A stretch of DNA of 64,000 nucleotides from JBHIKY01 sp042139015. Its GTDB lineage: Bacteria; Bacillota; Bacilli; Bacillales; Marinococcaceae. Made by a program: the position numbers and the translations under genes. The notes under the pieces are model-generated. The model saw only the letters and a program-made list of their open reading frames with translations, had not been told where the DNA came from and searched no databases. Position 1 is the stretch's first letter. Each line of letters opens with the position of its first letter. Positions 42,144-51,485 of the stretch are shown here, piece by piece. The stretch is taken from assembly GCF_042139015.1 (NCBI RefSeq), contig NZ_JBHIKY010000007.1, forward strand, positions 124,001-188,000, read 5' to 3'.

Positions 42144-43564
42144 TAGGAGTCCCCCTTCTTTCTATTTTTAAACCAGTCGCGAAAACGCTCTTTACTTGGG
42201 GCCGGCAGACTGCGGACTTCTGTCCAATCGCCGAGCGGCCCTGGCCCTTTATCTATTTTTCCATCCTTTGTAAATGGCGACAGCATTGCCGGTGCTGTTT
42301 TTGCAGCCATTTCAAACAGCCGTGGAGAGCTTGCGGCAAGACCAAACCCTTTCATGGCGTAGGACTCAGAAAGCGGAGTACGTTTCTCTTCTGCAATTAC
42401 TCTTCTGTGCTCAATTAAATGTTCGTGCAGCGGTATTTTAACAGGACAGGCATCCGTACAGGCCGCGCATAGACTTGAAGCATAGGGCAGATCCTTATGA
42501 TCATCGTACCCTTCCAGAAGCGGGGAAAGCACAGCCCCGATCGGTCCTGGATAGATGGAACCATATGAGTGACCGCCCACATGACGATATACAGGGCATA
42601 CATTGATACAGGCCGCACATCGAATACAGTGAAGTGCTGATTGAAAAGCCGTTCCTAGAATGTTGGAGCGCCCGTTATCTACAATGACAAGGTGGAATTC
42701 TTCTGGTCCATCTAAGTCTCCTGCTTCTCGAGGACCGCTCAATCCTGTAATGTAGCTTGTTAGATTTTGGCCAACAGCGCTGCGGCAGAGCATAGTTACG
42801 AGCACATCCAGCTCTTCCCATGTTGGAACAATGCGCTCCATCCCCATCACAGCGATGTGTGTTTTAGGAATCGTTGTGGAGAGCCGGGCATTTCCTTCAT
42901 TCGTCACAAGAGAGATGCTGCCGGATTCGGCTACGGCAAAGTTGCAGCCGGTTATCCCGATATCGGCCTCCAGAAATTCTTTTCGCAGTTGTTCACGCGC
43001 AAACTGAGTCAATTCCTCCGGCTTGGAAGTTTTTTCATAGCCTTTTAACCGCTTAAAAGTATCCCGGATCTGGTCCCTGTTTTTATGAAGAGCCGGTGTT
43101 ACAATATGCGAGGGCGGATCGTGATCATCAATCTGCAGTATATACTCGCCGAGATCTGACTCGATTACCTCGCAGCCGGCTGCTTCAAGAGCATCGTTCA
43201 TGCTGATTTCTTCAGTCACCATCGATTTGGCTTTAATAATTTTTTTTGCTTCTTTTTTCGCAGCAACCTTTTTCACGTATTGATTAGCTTCCTCTGCCGT
43301 TTCCGCAAAAAATACATGTCCTCCGTTTTTCACTATATTATTGCTCAGCTGCTCTAAATAGAAATCGAGATTTTCAAGAGTATGGGAACGAATTTCTTCA
43401 GACAAAGTCCGCCACTGCTCCCAATTTCCAAGCTTTTCAGAAGCCGCTGCTTTTCGTGTTTGGAACCTTCCCTGCGCCGAACGAACGGAATCGCGCATGA
43501 ATGTATCGTCCAGACCTTTTTTCACACGCCCTTCAAAAGAGCGTTCCCCAATTTTCATAGGCAT
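42143..43564 (-). CDS. lutB: Lactate utilisation protein B (iron-sulphur)
   Basis: A 473-residue LutB. An N-terminal LUD domain (DIGITGCNFAVAESGSISLVTNEGN near 200-225) is followed by two 4Fe-4S motifs, CIRCAACINVCPVYRHVGG near 308-326 and CAACTDACPVKIPLHE near 358, then the C-terminal DUF3390 region. It transfers electrons from lactate oxidation together with LutA and LutC. It is 15 bases downstream of lutA and one base coupled to lutC. Size and motif order are normal. Confidence 0.95.
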   Translation of the reverse strand: MPMKIGERSFEGRVKKGLDDTFMRDSVRSAQGRFQTRKAAASEKLGNWEQWRTLSEEIRSHTLENLDFYLEQLSNNIVKNGGHVFFAETAEEANQYVKKVAAKKEAKKIIKAKSMVTEEISMNDALEAAGCEVIESDLGEYILQIDDHDPPSHIVTPALHKNRDQIRDTFKRLKGYEKTSKPEELTQFAREQLRKEFLEADIGITGCNFAVAESGSISLVTNEGNARLSTTIPKTHIAVMGMERIVPTWEELDVLVTMLCRSAVGQNLTSYITGLSGPREAGDLDGPEEFHLVIVDNGRSNILGTAFQSALHCIRCAACINVCPVYRHVGGHSYGSIYPGPIGAVLSPLLEGYDDHKDLPYASSLCAACTDACPVKIPLHEHLIEHRRVIAEEKRTPLSESYAMKGFGLAASSPRLFEMAAKTAPAMLSPFTKDGKIDKGPGPLGDWTEVRSLPAPSKERFRDWFKNRKKGDS

Positions 43565-43579
43565 GAATATCCCTCCTCT

Positions 43580-44302
43580 TTATATTTCTCTGCTGTTTAA
43601 TACCTGTGCGATATGCATTACTTTCACAGATTTCTTCTGTCGGGACAAACGGCCGCCGATGTTCATTAAACAGCCGCTGTCGGCTCCTATTAATATATCA
43701 GCCTTTGTTTCTTCGATATGTTCTGCTTTTTCGTCAACCATTTGTTCAGATATGGAAGTCATCTTAACGGCAAATGTCCCTCCGAACCCACAGCAGTCAT
43801 CCTTGTTTGGCAGCTCTTTCAATGTAAGACCTTTTACGCTCGAGAGCAGGCGGTAGGGTGCTTCTGTTTCTCCGAGAAGCCTGCTCATATGACAAGAGGT
43901 ATGATAAGTGGCATTTCCTTTTAAAGAGGCACCGGTGTCCACAATATGAAGTTCTCGGTACAAAAATTGAGTAAGCTCGTATGTTTTCTCCGCAAGCTTT
44001 TGTGCACGTTCCTTCCAGTCAGCTTCCTCCGCCAACAGTGATGGATATTCCTTCAGCATGGCCGCACACGAGCCTGATGGAGTAATCACAGCCTCAGACT
44101 GCTCAAATGTTTTAATCATATGCCTGGCTGCTTTTTTTGCATCCTTATGATAGCCGCTGTTGTATGCGGGCTGTCCACAGCAGGTTTGATTTTCAGGAAA
44201 ATCGACTTCACAGCCGTGTCTTTCCAAAAGCTCTACCATGTCTTTTCCTACTTCAGGATAAAACATATCGCCCAGGCAGGTTATAAAGAGTGATACTTTC
44301 AT
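43580..44302 (-). CDS. lutA: Lactate utilisation protein A (CCG-domain)
   Basis: A 240-residue protein with two CCG (heterodisulphide-reductase-type) cysteine domains: CCGQPAYNSG at about 41-50 and DCCGFGGTFAVK near 168-180, each preceded by a lone cysteine-rich segment. It is the third subunit of the LutABC lactate oxidase. ATG 44302 follows AAAGGAGGGG, the first gene of the operon. About 230 bases upstream lie a palindrome and a cre site listed separately. Confidence 0.94.
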   Translation of the reverse strand: MKVSLFITCLGDMFYPEVGKDMVELLERHGCEVDFPENQTCCGQPAYNSGYHKDAKKAARHMIKTFEQSEAVITPSGSCAAMLKEYPSLLAEEADWKERAQKLAEKTYELTQFLYRELHIVDTGASLKGNATYHTSCHMSRLLGETEAPYRLLSSVKGLTLKELPNKDDCCGFGGTFAVKMTSISEQMVDEKAEHIEETKADILIGADSGCLMNIGGRLSRQKKSVKVMHIAQVLNSREI

Positions 44303-44382
44303 AAATTATTGCCCCTCCTTTGACTTTTTGTTTCCCATATTTGTGATTATTCCAACGAATAGTGTACCCGTATTAAAAGCAA

Positions 44383-44418
44383 TGCCTGGGATAAAGACAT
44401 AACCGGCCCTCCCAGGCA
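44383..44418. repeat. Inverted repeat in the lut leader
   Basis: TGCCTGGGA and TCCCAGGCA enclose an 18-base loop about 85 bases upstream of lutA. The arms resemble the GGCTGGGACAAA termini of the MITE-like repeats, so this may be a collapsed copy; a weak hairpin terminator is the alternative. Confidence 0.45.
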
Positions 44419-44531
44419 AAAAACGTAAAAAATTGTCGTAAGCCTTACTGAATAATTCGCCTTATCTTTCAATAAATCCTGCCGCTACAGTGACTGTTCC
44501 TTTCATCCTCTTCTTAAAATACACATAATGT

Positions 44532-44556
44532 CATATGGTCATCCGATGTCTATATG
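44532..44556. promoter_or_regulatory. Palindromic operator candidate for LutR
   Basis: CATATGGTCATC-C-GATGTCTATATG is a 12+1+12 inverted repeat with two mismatched pairs, 230 bases before lutA. The central TCATC-N-GATG form is plausible for a FadR-type regulator, but I cannot confirm the LutR consensus from memory. Confidence 0.5.
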
Positions 44557-44581
44557 TAAGTGATTTCATAATATCAATGTT

Positions 44582-44595
44582 TGTGAACGGTTTCA
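44582..44595. promoter_or_regulatory. cre site (CcpA) upstream of lutABC
   Basis: TGTGAACGGTTTCA fits the cre consensus TGWAANCGNTNWCA at 13 of 14 positions. It lies 26 bases beyond the LutR candidate, upstream of the operon. Confidence 0.6.
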
Positions 44596-44743
44596 ATAGT
44601 TGTTTTAGTTGTCTTTTTCTACTCCGCACATTCCTGTTGCTCGATAACATTTATTCCATAATTCGACATATATATTTCCCGGGAAATCCCATTTATTAAA
44701 GAAGTGGAATTAGACGAATAACCCAAGACCTCACAAAAAAGAA

Positions 44744-44857
44744 GATGGGACAAAAGTAAATTTATTTATTGCAAAATCCAGACGATTCTACGGAAACTGT
44801 CTGGATTGTTTGTTCATTATGAGTTTTTAATATATGCTCCGTCAAAACGCTTCGCCA
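44744..44857 (+). repeat. Truncated copy of the GGGACAAA element
   Basis: From TGGGACAAAAG at 44746 through a hairpin AATCCAGACG/TGTCTGGATT to GTCAAAACGCTTCGCC, the sequence matches the complement of 14340-14476 with small differences. Only one terminus is present here. Confidence 0.7.
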
Positions 44858-44917
44858 GGCAGCACGATCAATACGTTAAATATATAGTAATTCTTTCCAC
44901 TCTCCGTATTTTCTATT

Positions 44918-45598
44918 TTAATCTGCCATTCCAATGGCTACTTTTAGATTCGAGTTGCGTTCCCGGATGGCATCCATTAAATCCTTATCACTGATCGTTT
45001 CTTTTTTCGCAATTAGATAAGTAAGCTGATACATTGTTCCCAGGTTCGTCGTTTCAACCATATTCAATTGATGATACTCTAAATATTCTTCGAAAATATC
45101 GTCAAAAACATTCTCGTAGTGCATGTTTTCTGGGATTGTTATCTTCAAGGATTTATATGACCCTTTTATACCGCCGTAATCAAATGCGAAGAGAATATAA
45201 ATTAAGATCGATAAAACTATCGTGAACATAACAGCCAGCATATAAAACCCGAGACCGCAGGCTATTCCGGCAGCCATTCCAAAAAAAATAAAAGCAATAT
45301 CCTTCGGATCACTCATTGCACTTCGGAACCGAATAATAGAAAAGGCTCCGACAAGCCCAAATGCTACAGCTATATTGTTTCCAATTACGATCATTATGAT
45401 CGCTACAACGGACGACATAATAATAATGGTATGTACAAAAGATTGCGAATAACGGCCGCTTTTATGGGTCTTTTTATATAAAAAAGTAATGATAAGACTG
45501 AGCAGAAAACTTAACCCTATTGCTGCTGCCCCTTCTAACACTACTGCCCTCGTCGTGAAGTCCGAAAAATTCCTAATTTCATCCATAAATTGACTCAT
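44918..45598 (-). CDS. DUF4956 membrane protein
   Basis: A 226-residue protein with four or five helices between about 20 and 145 (including GNNIAVAFGLVGAFSIIRFRSAMSD, a DUF4956 signature, quoted in part as AFSIIRFR). A cytoplasmic domain of about 80 residues follows. The family's function is unknown. In other bacteria DUF4956 genes often lie with CotH-kinase and VTC polyphosphate-polymerase genes. Here a CotH-kinase gene diverges from it 248 bases away, but no VTC gene is in the window. ATG 45598 follows AAGGGGATA. It may form a membrane partner for the surface kinase-like protein; this is inference. Confidence 0.85.
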   Translation of the reverse strand: MSQFMDEIRNFSDFTTRAVVLEGAAAIGLSFLLSLIITFLYKKTHKSGRYSQSFVHTIIIMSSVVAIIMIVIGNNIAVAFGLVGAFSIIRFRSAMSDPKDIAFIFFGMAAGIACGLGFYMLAVMFTIVLSILIYILFAFDYGGIKGSYKSLKITIPENMHYENVFDDIFEEYLEYHQLNMVETTNLGTMYQLTYLIAKKETISDKDLMDAIRERNSNLKVAIGMAD

Positions 45599-45783
45599 TA
45601 AAATATCCCCTTATTTAAGTGTCCCCTATGTGAGTATTTATCCCCCAACCCCAAGTAATAACTATACCATTTGTTATAGAGTAGGTCATGAATTATTTTA
45701 CTTGATTTTACACTTAGATGAAACACTTGGAAAAAAATCAGGACTGCTTATCTAAACAGAGTCTGTCTGCGGATTATGGATTC

Positions 45784-45792
45784 TGTTATAAT
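45784..45792 (+). promoter_or_regulatory. Extended -10 promoter before the LRR-CotH gene
   Basis: TGTTATAAT (TGnTATAAT) lies 55 bases upstream of the TTG start. No good -35 is present, as often with extended -10 promoters. Confidence 0.5.
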
Positions 45793-45846
45793 GTACAAAG
45801 TCTTATTTTCCATTAGCATGCTGTAAAGAAAGGCAGGGTCCGTGCG

Positions 45847-48800
45847 TTGAAAAAGATATTTAAGAGAATTACGGCATTGATGCTGCTCCCCATTGCATTT
45901 GCTGTTGCTGCTGCAGTGTTTTTCCTGGCAGACAGCAGTGATGTAAATTTTGAAGATGAAAATCTTGAAGCCGCTGTGCGGGAGGAGCTCGAACAACCTG
46001 CCGGTCCGGTAAGGCAGGAAGATCTGCAGGAAGTGGATGTACTTGATTTAAGCAATAAAGGTATTACTTCTATAGAAGGTATTGAAAAGTTTATAACTGT
46101 GCGGGATCTGGATTTACAGGGAAACCGCATTGAAGATATAGAACCACTAGAAGACTTAATATACTTAGAGAGCTTAAATTTGCGCGGCAACCAATTGGGA
46201 GATTTGTCCTCCATAGAAGGTATGGAACGGTTAGATTCTCTGGATGTCAGGGATACAGGCATCAAGGACTTGACTCCGCTCTCCTCGATGAGAGTACTTT
46301 CTGACTTAAATGTCCGCGGCAACAGCATTAAAGATCTAGCTCCGCTTGAAAATATGAGTTCACTCATAACCCTAAATGCGCGAAATAATCAGATTGAAAA
46401 CATATCCGTTTTATCAGAGCTCAGTGAGCTGGAGGATATTAATCTTCGAAATAACCACATTGAAGATTTTTCTCCTCTGTTTGACCTTCCTCACCTGACT
46501 CAGAGAGTATTTGTTTCGGGGAATCCTGGGTTTGATATAGAAGAATTTGCACCATTATACGACCAAGTAGAAAATGTAGATATAGAGGATCCGGAAGCCG
46601 CAGTCGTGTTTAATAAACAAGGAGGGTCTTTCGAAAACCCTCAAACCATTGAATTGAGTCAGCTATTAAACGAAGAAGGAACTATCCGTTATACATTGGA
46701 CGGAAGCGAACCGGATGAAAATTCAAGAGAATACACCGAACCAATTGAAGTAGAAGAAACCACTGTAGTAAAAGCAAAGTTTTTCGACCGCTATGATAAT
46801 CCTGGAGCATTGACTGCTAATTCTTATGTAATCGGAGAGGAAAGTACTTTTCCAATTGTGTCTGTATCTGGGAATCCTGATGATTTTTTCGGAGATACCA
46901 CCGGCATATATGCTCAGGGACCAGGTTATGATGAGAATGCTGATAATCCCCATGAAAACGCTAATTATATGCAAACCGGCGAGCAGTGGGAACGAGAAGT
47001 AACGGTTGAAATGTATAAGCCGGATCAAACACAGATGATCCATCAGCAGGCAGGAATAAGACTTCACGGAAATGCGAGCAGACATGCGCCTAAGAAGTCT
47101 TTCCGTTTGTACGGTCGTGCTGATTACAGCTCTGAAAATACGTTTGCATATCCACTTTTTGAAAATGAAGAGCAGAGTGAATATAATCGCCTCCTTCTGC
47201 GCAGCTCTGGAAACGACTGGGACGAAACCGTATTCAGAGATGCATTTCTGCAGGAGCTCATTGATGGATTCAATGTAGAAACTCAGGCAGTGCAGCCTGC
47301 ACAGCTGTATTTAAATGGGGAATACTGGGGTGTATATAATCTGCGCGAGCGGGTGGACCACCATTATTTTGAGTATAAATATGGTATTCTCGAGGAAAAT
47401 CTGGAACTGCTGGAAAACAATTCAGAAGCAAGTTCAGGGAACAACCGTCACTATGAAAATATGAAAGAATACATTAGAGATCACGATATTTCAGACCCTG
47501 ACGTGTATGCCAACGTGAATGAATTAATGGATATTGACAGTTTCATTGATTACAATATTGCTGAGATATATACAAGAAATACGGACTGGCCCCATAATAA
47601 TACGAGGTATTGGAGAGAGAAACCAAACGGGAAATGGAAATGGACTATTTTTGATCTGGATTTTTCTTACGGTCTGGAAGGAGTGCCTGAGACTTCCGCT
47701 CATCACACGCTGGATCTTGCCACAGCCACAGACAACCGTGAGTGGCATCCAAATGACTGGTCCACGTTTTTGCTTCGATCCCTGCTTGAGAATGAGGAAT
47801 TCCGTGCTGAATTTACTGGGAAATTTTCTCATTATTTAAATACACATTTTAATTCGGACAGGGTAACGACGAAACTGAATGAATATGAAGAGTTGTATGA
47901 ACCAGAAATGGAGCGGAATATTGAACGCTGGGAAGCACCAGCAGATATGAATGAGTGGCATGAGCATGTGAATGTAATGCGGGAATTTGGACAGGAAAGG
48001 CCGGACTTTATGTACGCCCACCTTGTTGATAAATTTGACGTGAGTGGATATTTACATCTTGCATTTAATATGGATAGCGGTCATGATATTCAGGTTTATG
48101 GTAAAGAGGTGCCCCTCGAAAATGGGGAATGGTCTGGAAAATATATTGCTGACAGCTCTCTCAAAATTGAAGTGGACGGTAAGCCGGCAGTGCTCTCCAC
48201 AGAGAATGAAGACGTCGATACTGATAAAAATGGTAATCTGACAGCAAATGCCTCCGCTTCAGCCGAGGTGAAGGTAGCTGACAGCAATGGTGATGAGATT
48301 GGAACTATACAGGTAGAAGGAAAAAATGTAGAAGAAGACAGCATTTCTCTGGAGGTAGGAGAAGATTTGAATCTGGCTGAAGCATTTGGTGAACAAGGGC
48401 AATATGCGGAAATCAGCAGTCCTCGTTTAGGGGACATAAATGAAGATACCTTCACAGCCAAAGGGAATGGAGAAGGACTTCTTACTATTCACAATGAAGA
48501 AGATGAAGTTATATCTATGATTCGCCTGACTATCACAGACATTCCTGATGAAGCTCGAATCTTTAATCAGACTCATCCGGAGATTCACTATGAAGGAAAT
48601 TGGCAGCGCAGAGAAAATGACACATACTACGATGGAAATGCTACTTTTAGTGATGAGGAAGGAGATTACATCGAGATTCCATTTGAAGGCACTGGAATTC
48701 GATGGTTCGGATATCAAACTGAGACACAGGGAATTGCTGAAGTTGAGGTTGATGGAGAAGCTCCAGAGGAAGTGGATACCTACGCTGAAGAACCCGCCTA

Positions 48801-48933
48801 CCAAACGGAGATATATTCAGTTGAGGGGCTTGACTATGGAGAGCACACTCTGACAATTAGAGTGACAGGTGGCCAAAATCAAAATTCAAATGGCCAGCGA
48901 ATAAATATCGACAGCTTTGAAGTAATACAGTAG
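45847..48933 (+). CDS. Surface LRR - CHB_HEX - CotH-kinase multidomain protein
   Basis: A 1028-residue, very acidic extracytoplasmic protein. In order: a signal or anchor helix (about 8-28); about eight short leucine-rich repeats of 22 residues (55-235; LNLRGNQLGDLSSIEGM, LNVRGNSIKDLAPLENM); a chitobiase C-terminal-like beta domain (about 255-335; IRYTLDGSEPDENS); a CotH kinase-like domain (about 335-700) with IRLHGNASRHAPKKSFRLYG split near 403-420, LNGEYWGVYNLRERVD near 489 and the metal-binding WTIFDLDFSYG near 598; and a C-terminal jelly-roll-like module (about 905-1028; GTGIRWFGYQTETQG). CotH proteins are atypical kinases that phosphorylate secreted proteins. The start is TTG 45847. It diverges from DUF4956. 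Confidence 0.88.
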   Translation: MKKIFKRITALMLLPIAFAVAAAVFFLADSSDVNFEDENLEAAVREELEQPAGPVRQEDLQEVDVLDLSNKGITSIEGIEKFITVRDLDLQGNRIEDIEPLEDLIYLESLNLRGNQLGDLSSIEGMERLDSLDVRDTGIKDLTPLSSMRVLSDLNVRGNSIKDLAPLENMSSLITLNARNNQIENISVLSELSELEDINLRNNHIEDFSPLFDLPHLTQRVFVSGNPGFDIEEFAPLYDQVENVDIEDPEAAVVFNKQGGSFENPQTIELSQLLNEEGTIRYTLDGSEPDENSREYTEPIEVEETTVVKAKFFDRYDNPGALTANSYVIGEESTFPIVSVSGNPDDFFGDTTGIYAQGPGYDENADNPHENANYMQTGEQWEREVTVEMYKPDQTQMIHQQAGIRLHGNASRHAPKKSFRLYGRADYSSENTFAYPLFENEEQSEYNRLLLRSSGNDWDETVFRDAFLQELIDGFNVETQAVQPAQLYLNGEYWGVYNLRERVDHHYFEYKYGILEENLELLENNSEASSGNNRHYENMKEYIRDHDISDPDVYANVNELMDIDSFIDYNIAEIYTRNTDWPHNNTRYWREKPNGKWKWTIFDLDFSYGLEGVPETSAHHTLDLATATDNREWHPNDWSTFLLRSLLENEEFRAEFTGKFSHYLNTHFNSDRVTTKLNEYEELYEPEMERNIERWEAPADMNEWHEHVNVMREFGQERPDFMYAHLVDKFDVSGYLHLAFNMDSGHDIQVYGKEVPLENGEWSGKYIADSSLKIEVDGKPAVLSTENEDVDTDKNGNLTANASASAEVKVADSNGDEIGTIQVEGKNVEEDSISLEVGEDLNLAEAFGEQGQYAEISSPRLGDINEDTFTAKGNGEGLLTIHNEEDEVISMIRLTITDIPDEARIFNQTHPEIHYEGNWQRRENDTYYDGNATFSDEEGDYIEIPFEGTGIRWFGYQTETQGIAEVEVDGEAPEEVDTYAEEPAYQTEIYSVEGLDYGEHTLTIRVTGGQNQNSNGQRINIDSFEVIQ

Positions 48934-48989
48934 CGTCAAACAAAACAATTCAGCGTCCCTTAGTAGATCATATAATAATAGGAAACAGG

Positions 48990-49042
48990 AAAAACACCGC
49001 CTAAGTCGTATGTAATCAAACGACTATCAGGAGGTGTTTTTC
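48990..49042 (+). terminator. Terminator of the LRR-CotH gene
   Basis: AAAAACACC and GGTGTTTTT enclose an inner AGTCGT/ACGACT stem; TCTTTTTC follows. Confidence 0.75.
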
Positions 49043-49083
49043 TTTTTCTTTATGAGTTAATAGCATGTTTTTAGCATAAAAAA

Positions 49084-49117
49084 TTGCCACCGTCCCGCTT
49101 ATACAGGGCCGTGGCAG
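49084..49117 (-). terminator. Terminator of glcB
   Basis: TTGCCACCGTCCC pairs with GGGCCGTGGCAGT; on the minus strand it is followed by TTTTTTA. Confidence 0.75.
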
Positions 49118-49170
49118 TATAGGTGTTTTTTCTCAATAAGCTAGTTCAAACAGGTGAACATGGTTCTGAG

Positions 49171-51348
49171 CTATTTTCTTGCTAATTGCTTTTGCTTAGC
49201 TTCTAATCGACGTTGATGCAGAATCGGCTCTGTATACCCGCTCGGCTGGTTGTATCCTTTAAATACAAGGTCACAAGCTGCTTGAAAAGCAACTGAGTCA
49301 TTAAAATCAGCAGCCATTTCCTGATAATCAGGGTCTCCGGCGTTCTGCTTATCTACCACTTTCGCCATACGCTTCAGCGTTTCCATGACCTGCTCCTCTG
49401 TGCAGATACCATGATGAAGCCAGTTTGCCATGTGCTGACTTGAGATCCTTAAAGTAGCACGGTCTTCCATGAGAGCTACGTTATTTATATCGGGAACCTT
49501 CGAGCACCCGATACCTGCATCAACCCAGCGGACGACATATCCAAGAATTCCTTGAGCATTGTTATCCAGTTCCTGTTGAATTTCATCAGCACTCCAGTCC
49601 GGCTTTTCTGCAACTGGAATCTGCAGAATATCATCCTGGAGATCTTGTGCTTTCTGCAGCAGCTCTTTTTGTACTTCTTTGACATTCACTTGATGATAGT
49701 GAAGGGCATGTAAAGATGCAGCTGTCGGAGAAGGTACCCATGCTGTATTCGCTCCGGCTTTCAGCTGTCCTATTTTTTGTTCCAGCATATCTGCCATAAG
49801 ATCTGGCATCGCCCACATTCCTTTGCCAATTTGTGCGTGCCCCTGCAGTCCGGACTCCAAACCAATGAAGACATTAGATTTTTCATAGGCCTGAAGCCAT
49901 GTGGAAGATTTCATATCACTTTTTCGAATCATCGGTCCCGCTTCTATTGAAGTATGCATTTCATCTCCCGTACGGTCTAAAAAGCCTGTGTTAATAAAGA
50001 CAACTCTTTCTTTCACTTCACGTATGCAGGCTTTTAAATTTAAGGAGGTGCGACGTTCTTCATCCATTACACCTATCTTTAGCGTGTTGCGGGAAAGGCC
50101 GAGTAAATCCTCTGTTTTATTAAAAAGCTTATTTGAAAATGCTACTTCTCTTGAACCATGCATTTTAGGTTTTACGATATAGACGGAGCCTTTCTCAGAG
50201 TTTTTATATTTACTGTTTCTTAGTAAGTCATGTTTAGCGATCAGGCTTGTAAACACCGTATCTAATATACCTTCTGGTACTTCATTTCCGTTTTCATCCA
50301 ACACAGCATGATTCGTCATCAAATGTCCGACATTACGCACAAACATCAGCGCTCTGCCTGAGAGAGTGAGTTCCCCTCCATGAGGCGTATTATAATGACG
50401 ATCCGGGTTCAGTTCCCTCGTAACCGTTTTCATACTTTTTTTAAAGGAGGTGCTTAAGTTCCCTTTCATTAAACCGAGCCAGTTCCGGTAAACGAGAACT
50501 TTATCCTCTGCATCAACTGCTGCAACAGAATCTTCACAATCCATGATAGAAGTGATAGCAGATTCCATGAGAATATCCTTGATGCCTGCTTTGTCTGTTT
50601 TTCCTATGGAATCGTCCCGATCTACTTGTAGTTCCATATGAATATCATTATTTTTTAATAGAACAGCATCTGGCTCTGTTTCCATTCCGGTGTATCCTGC
50701 GAATAACTGTTCATTTTTCAACCCAGTTTCACTGTCACTTTCGAGTGAGACACGAAGACTTCCCTGCTTTACTTGGTACTTAACCGCATCTTTATGCGAT
50801 CCCTCGGAAAGCGGACAAACATTATCAAGAAATTCTTTAGCGTATTCAATTACACGATTCCCACGCACCGCGTTGTAGCCATCTGTTATTTCAGCTCCAT
50901 CTTCTTCACTGATCGCATCTGTTCCATAAAGCGCGTCATATAAACTTCCCCAGCGTGCATTTGCCGCGTTTAGTGCATACCGGGCATTACTCATTGGAAC
51001 AACCAGCTGAGGCCCCGCCTGAATCGCTGCTTCATCATCTACGTTTTCAGTTGTCACTTTAAAATCGCCTGCCGGCGGTTCTAAATAATTAATTTCTTTA
51101 AGGAAGGATTTGTAAGCCTGAAAATCAAATCTTTTATTTTCTTTGTGCCAGCTATGGATTTTATTCTGAATTTCATCGCGTTTTTGTAATAATTCTTTGT
51201 TTTCCGGTGCCATTTCATGAATTATTTCACTTAGTCCGTTCCAAAAGCTTTCACTGGTTACTTCACTTCCCGGAAGTGCTTCCTTGTTTACAAACTCATA
51301 CAGCTCGGTTGCAACTTGCAGCTTACCAGATTTCACATATTTCTCCAC
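49171..51348 (-). CDS. glcB: Malate synthase G
   Basis: A 725-residue isoform G malate synthase condensing glyoxylate with acetyl-CoA to malate. Landmarks include MSNARYALNAANARWGSLYDALYGTD near 119-145, the catalytic-loop ITSIMDCEDSVAAVDAEDK near 265, the HTPHGG-like NTPHGGELTLSGRALMFVRNVGHLM near 320, EEIPEG region GILDTV, and ERRTSLNLKACIREVKERVVFINTGFLDRTGDEMHTS near 430-470, all given in part. The start is GTG 51348, nine bases after AAGGAGG. It has its own promoter with an IclR-type operator and a terminator at both ends. Isocitrate lyase is not in the window, so the glyoxylate source may be glycolate. Confidence 0.93.
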   Translation of the reverse strand: MEKYVKSGKLQVATELYEFVNKEALPGSEVTSESFWNGLSEIIHEMAPENKELLQKRDEIQNKIHSWHKENKRFDFQAYKSFLKEINYLEPPAGDFKVTTENVDDEAAIQAGPQLVVPMSNARYALNAANARWGSLYDALYGTDAISEEDGAEITDGYNAVRGNRVIEYAKEFLDNVCPLSEGSHKDAVKYQVKQGSLRVSLESDSETGLKNEQLFAGYTGMETEPDAVLLKNNDIHMELQVDRDDSIGKTDKAGIKDILMESAITSIMDCEDSVAAVDAEDKVLVYRNWLGLMKGNLSTSFKKSMKTVTRELNPDRHYNTPHGGELTLSGRALMFVRNVGHLMTNHAVLDENGNEVPEGILDTVFTSLIAKHDLLRNSKYKNSEKGSVYIVKPKMHGSREVAFSNKLFNKTEDLLGLSRNTLKIGVMDEERRTSLNLKACIREVKERVVFINTGFLDRTGDEMHTSIEAGPMIRKSDMKSSTWLQAYEKSNVFIGLESGLQGHAQIGKGMWAMPDLMADMLEQKIGQLKAGANTAWVPSPTAASLHALHYHQVNVKEVQKELLQKAQDLQDDILQIPVAEKPDWSADEIQQELDNNAQGILGYVVRWVDAGIGCSKVPDINNVALMEDRATLRISSQHMANWLHHGICTEEQVMETLKRMAKVVDKQNAGDPDYQEMAADFNDSVAFQAACDLVFKGYNQPSGYTEPILHQRRLEAKQKQLARK

Positions 51349-51387
51349 TTAAAACATCCTCCTTATAGGAAAATTGTTGCTTATTAT

Positions 51388-51436
51388 GAAACGCTGTTTC
51401 TATTTTAATTTTATCATGATTCTACTGCTATTTCAA
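51388..51436 (-). promoter_or_regulatory. glcB promoter with IclR-type operator at +1
   Basis: On the minus strand TTGAAA (51431-51436), a 17-base spacer and TAAAAT (51408-51413) make a good sigmaA promoter. The perfect palindrome GAAACAGCGTTTC (51388-51400) starts about eight bases past the -10. Its form, GAAAC-N3-GTTTC, resembles KdgR-type operators of the IclR family, and an IclR gene lies immediately upstream. Confidence 0.7.
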
Positions 51437-51444
51437 TCGAAAAA

Positions 51445-51476
51445 AGAGCGCAGATTCTATGCTGATCTACGCTCTA
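51445..51476 (-). terminator. Terminator of the iclR gene
   Basis: AGAGCG...CGCTCT with an inner AGAT/ATCT stem, followed on the minus strand by TTTTTTCG, separates iclR from the glcB promoter. Confidence 0.75.
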
Positions 51477-51485
51477 AGAAGTAAA

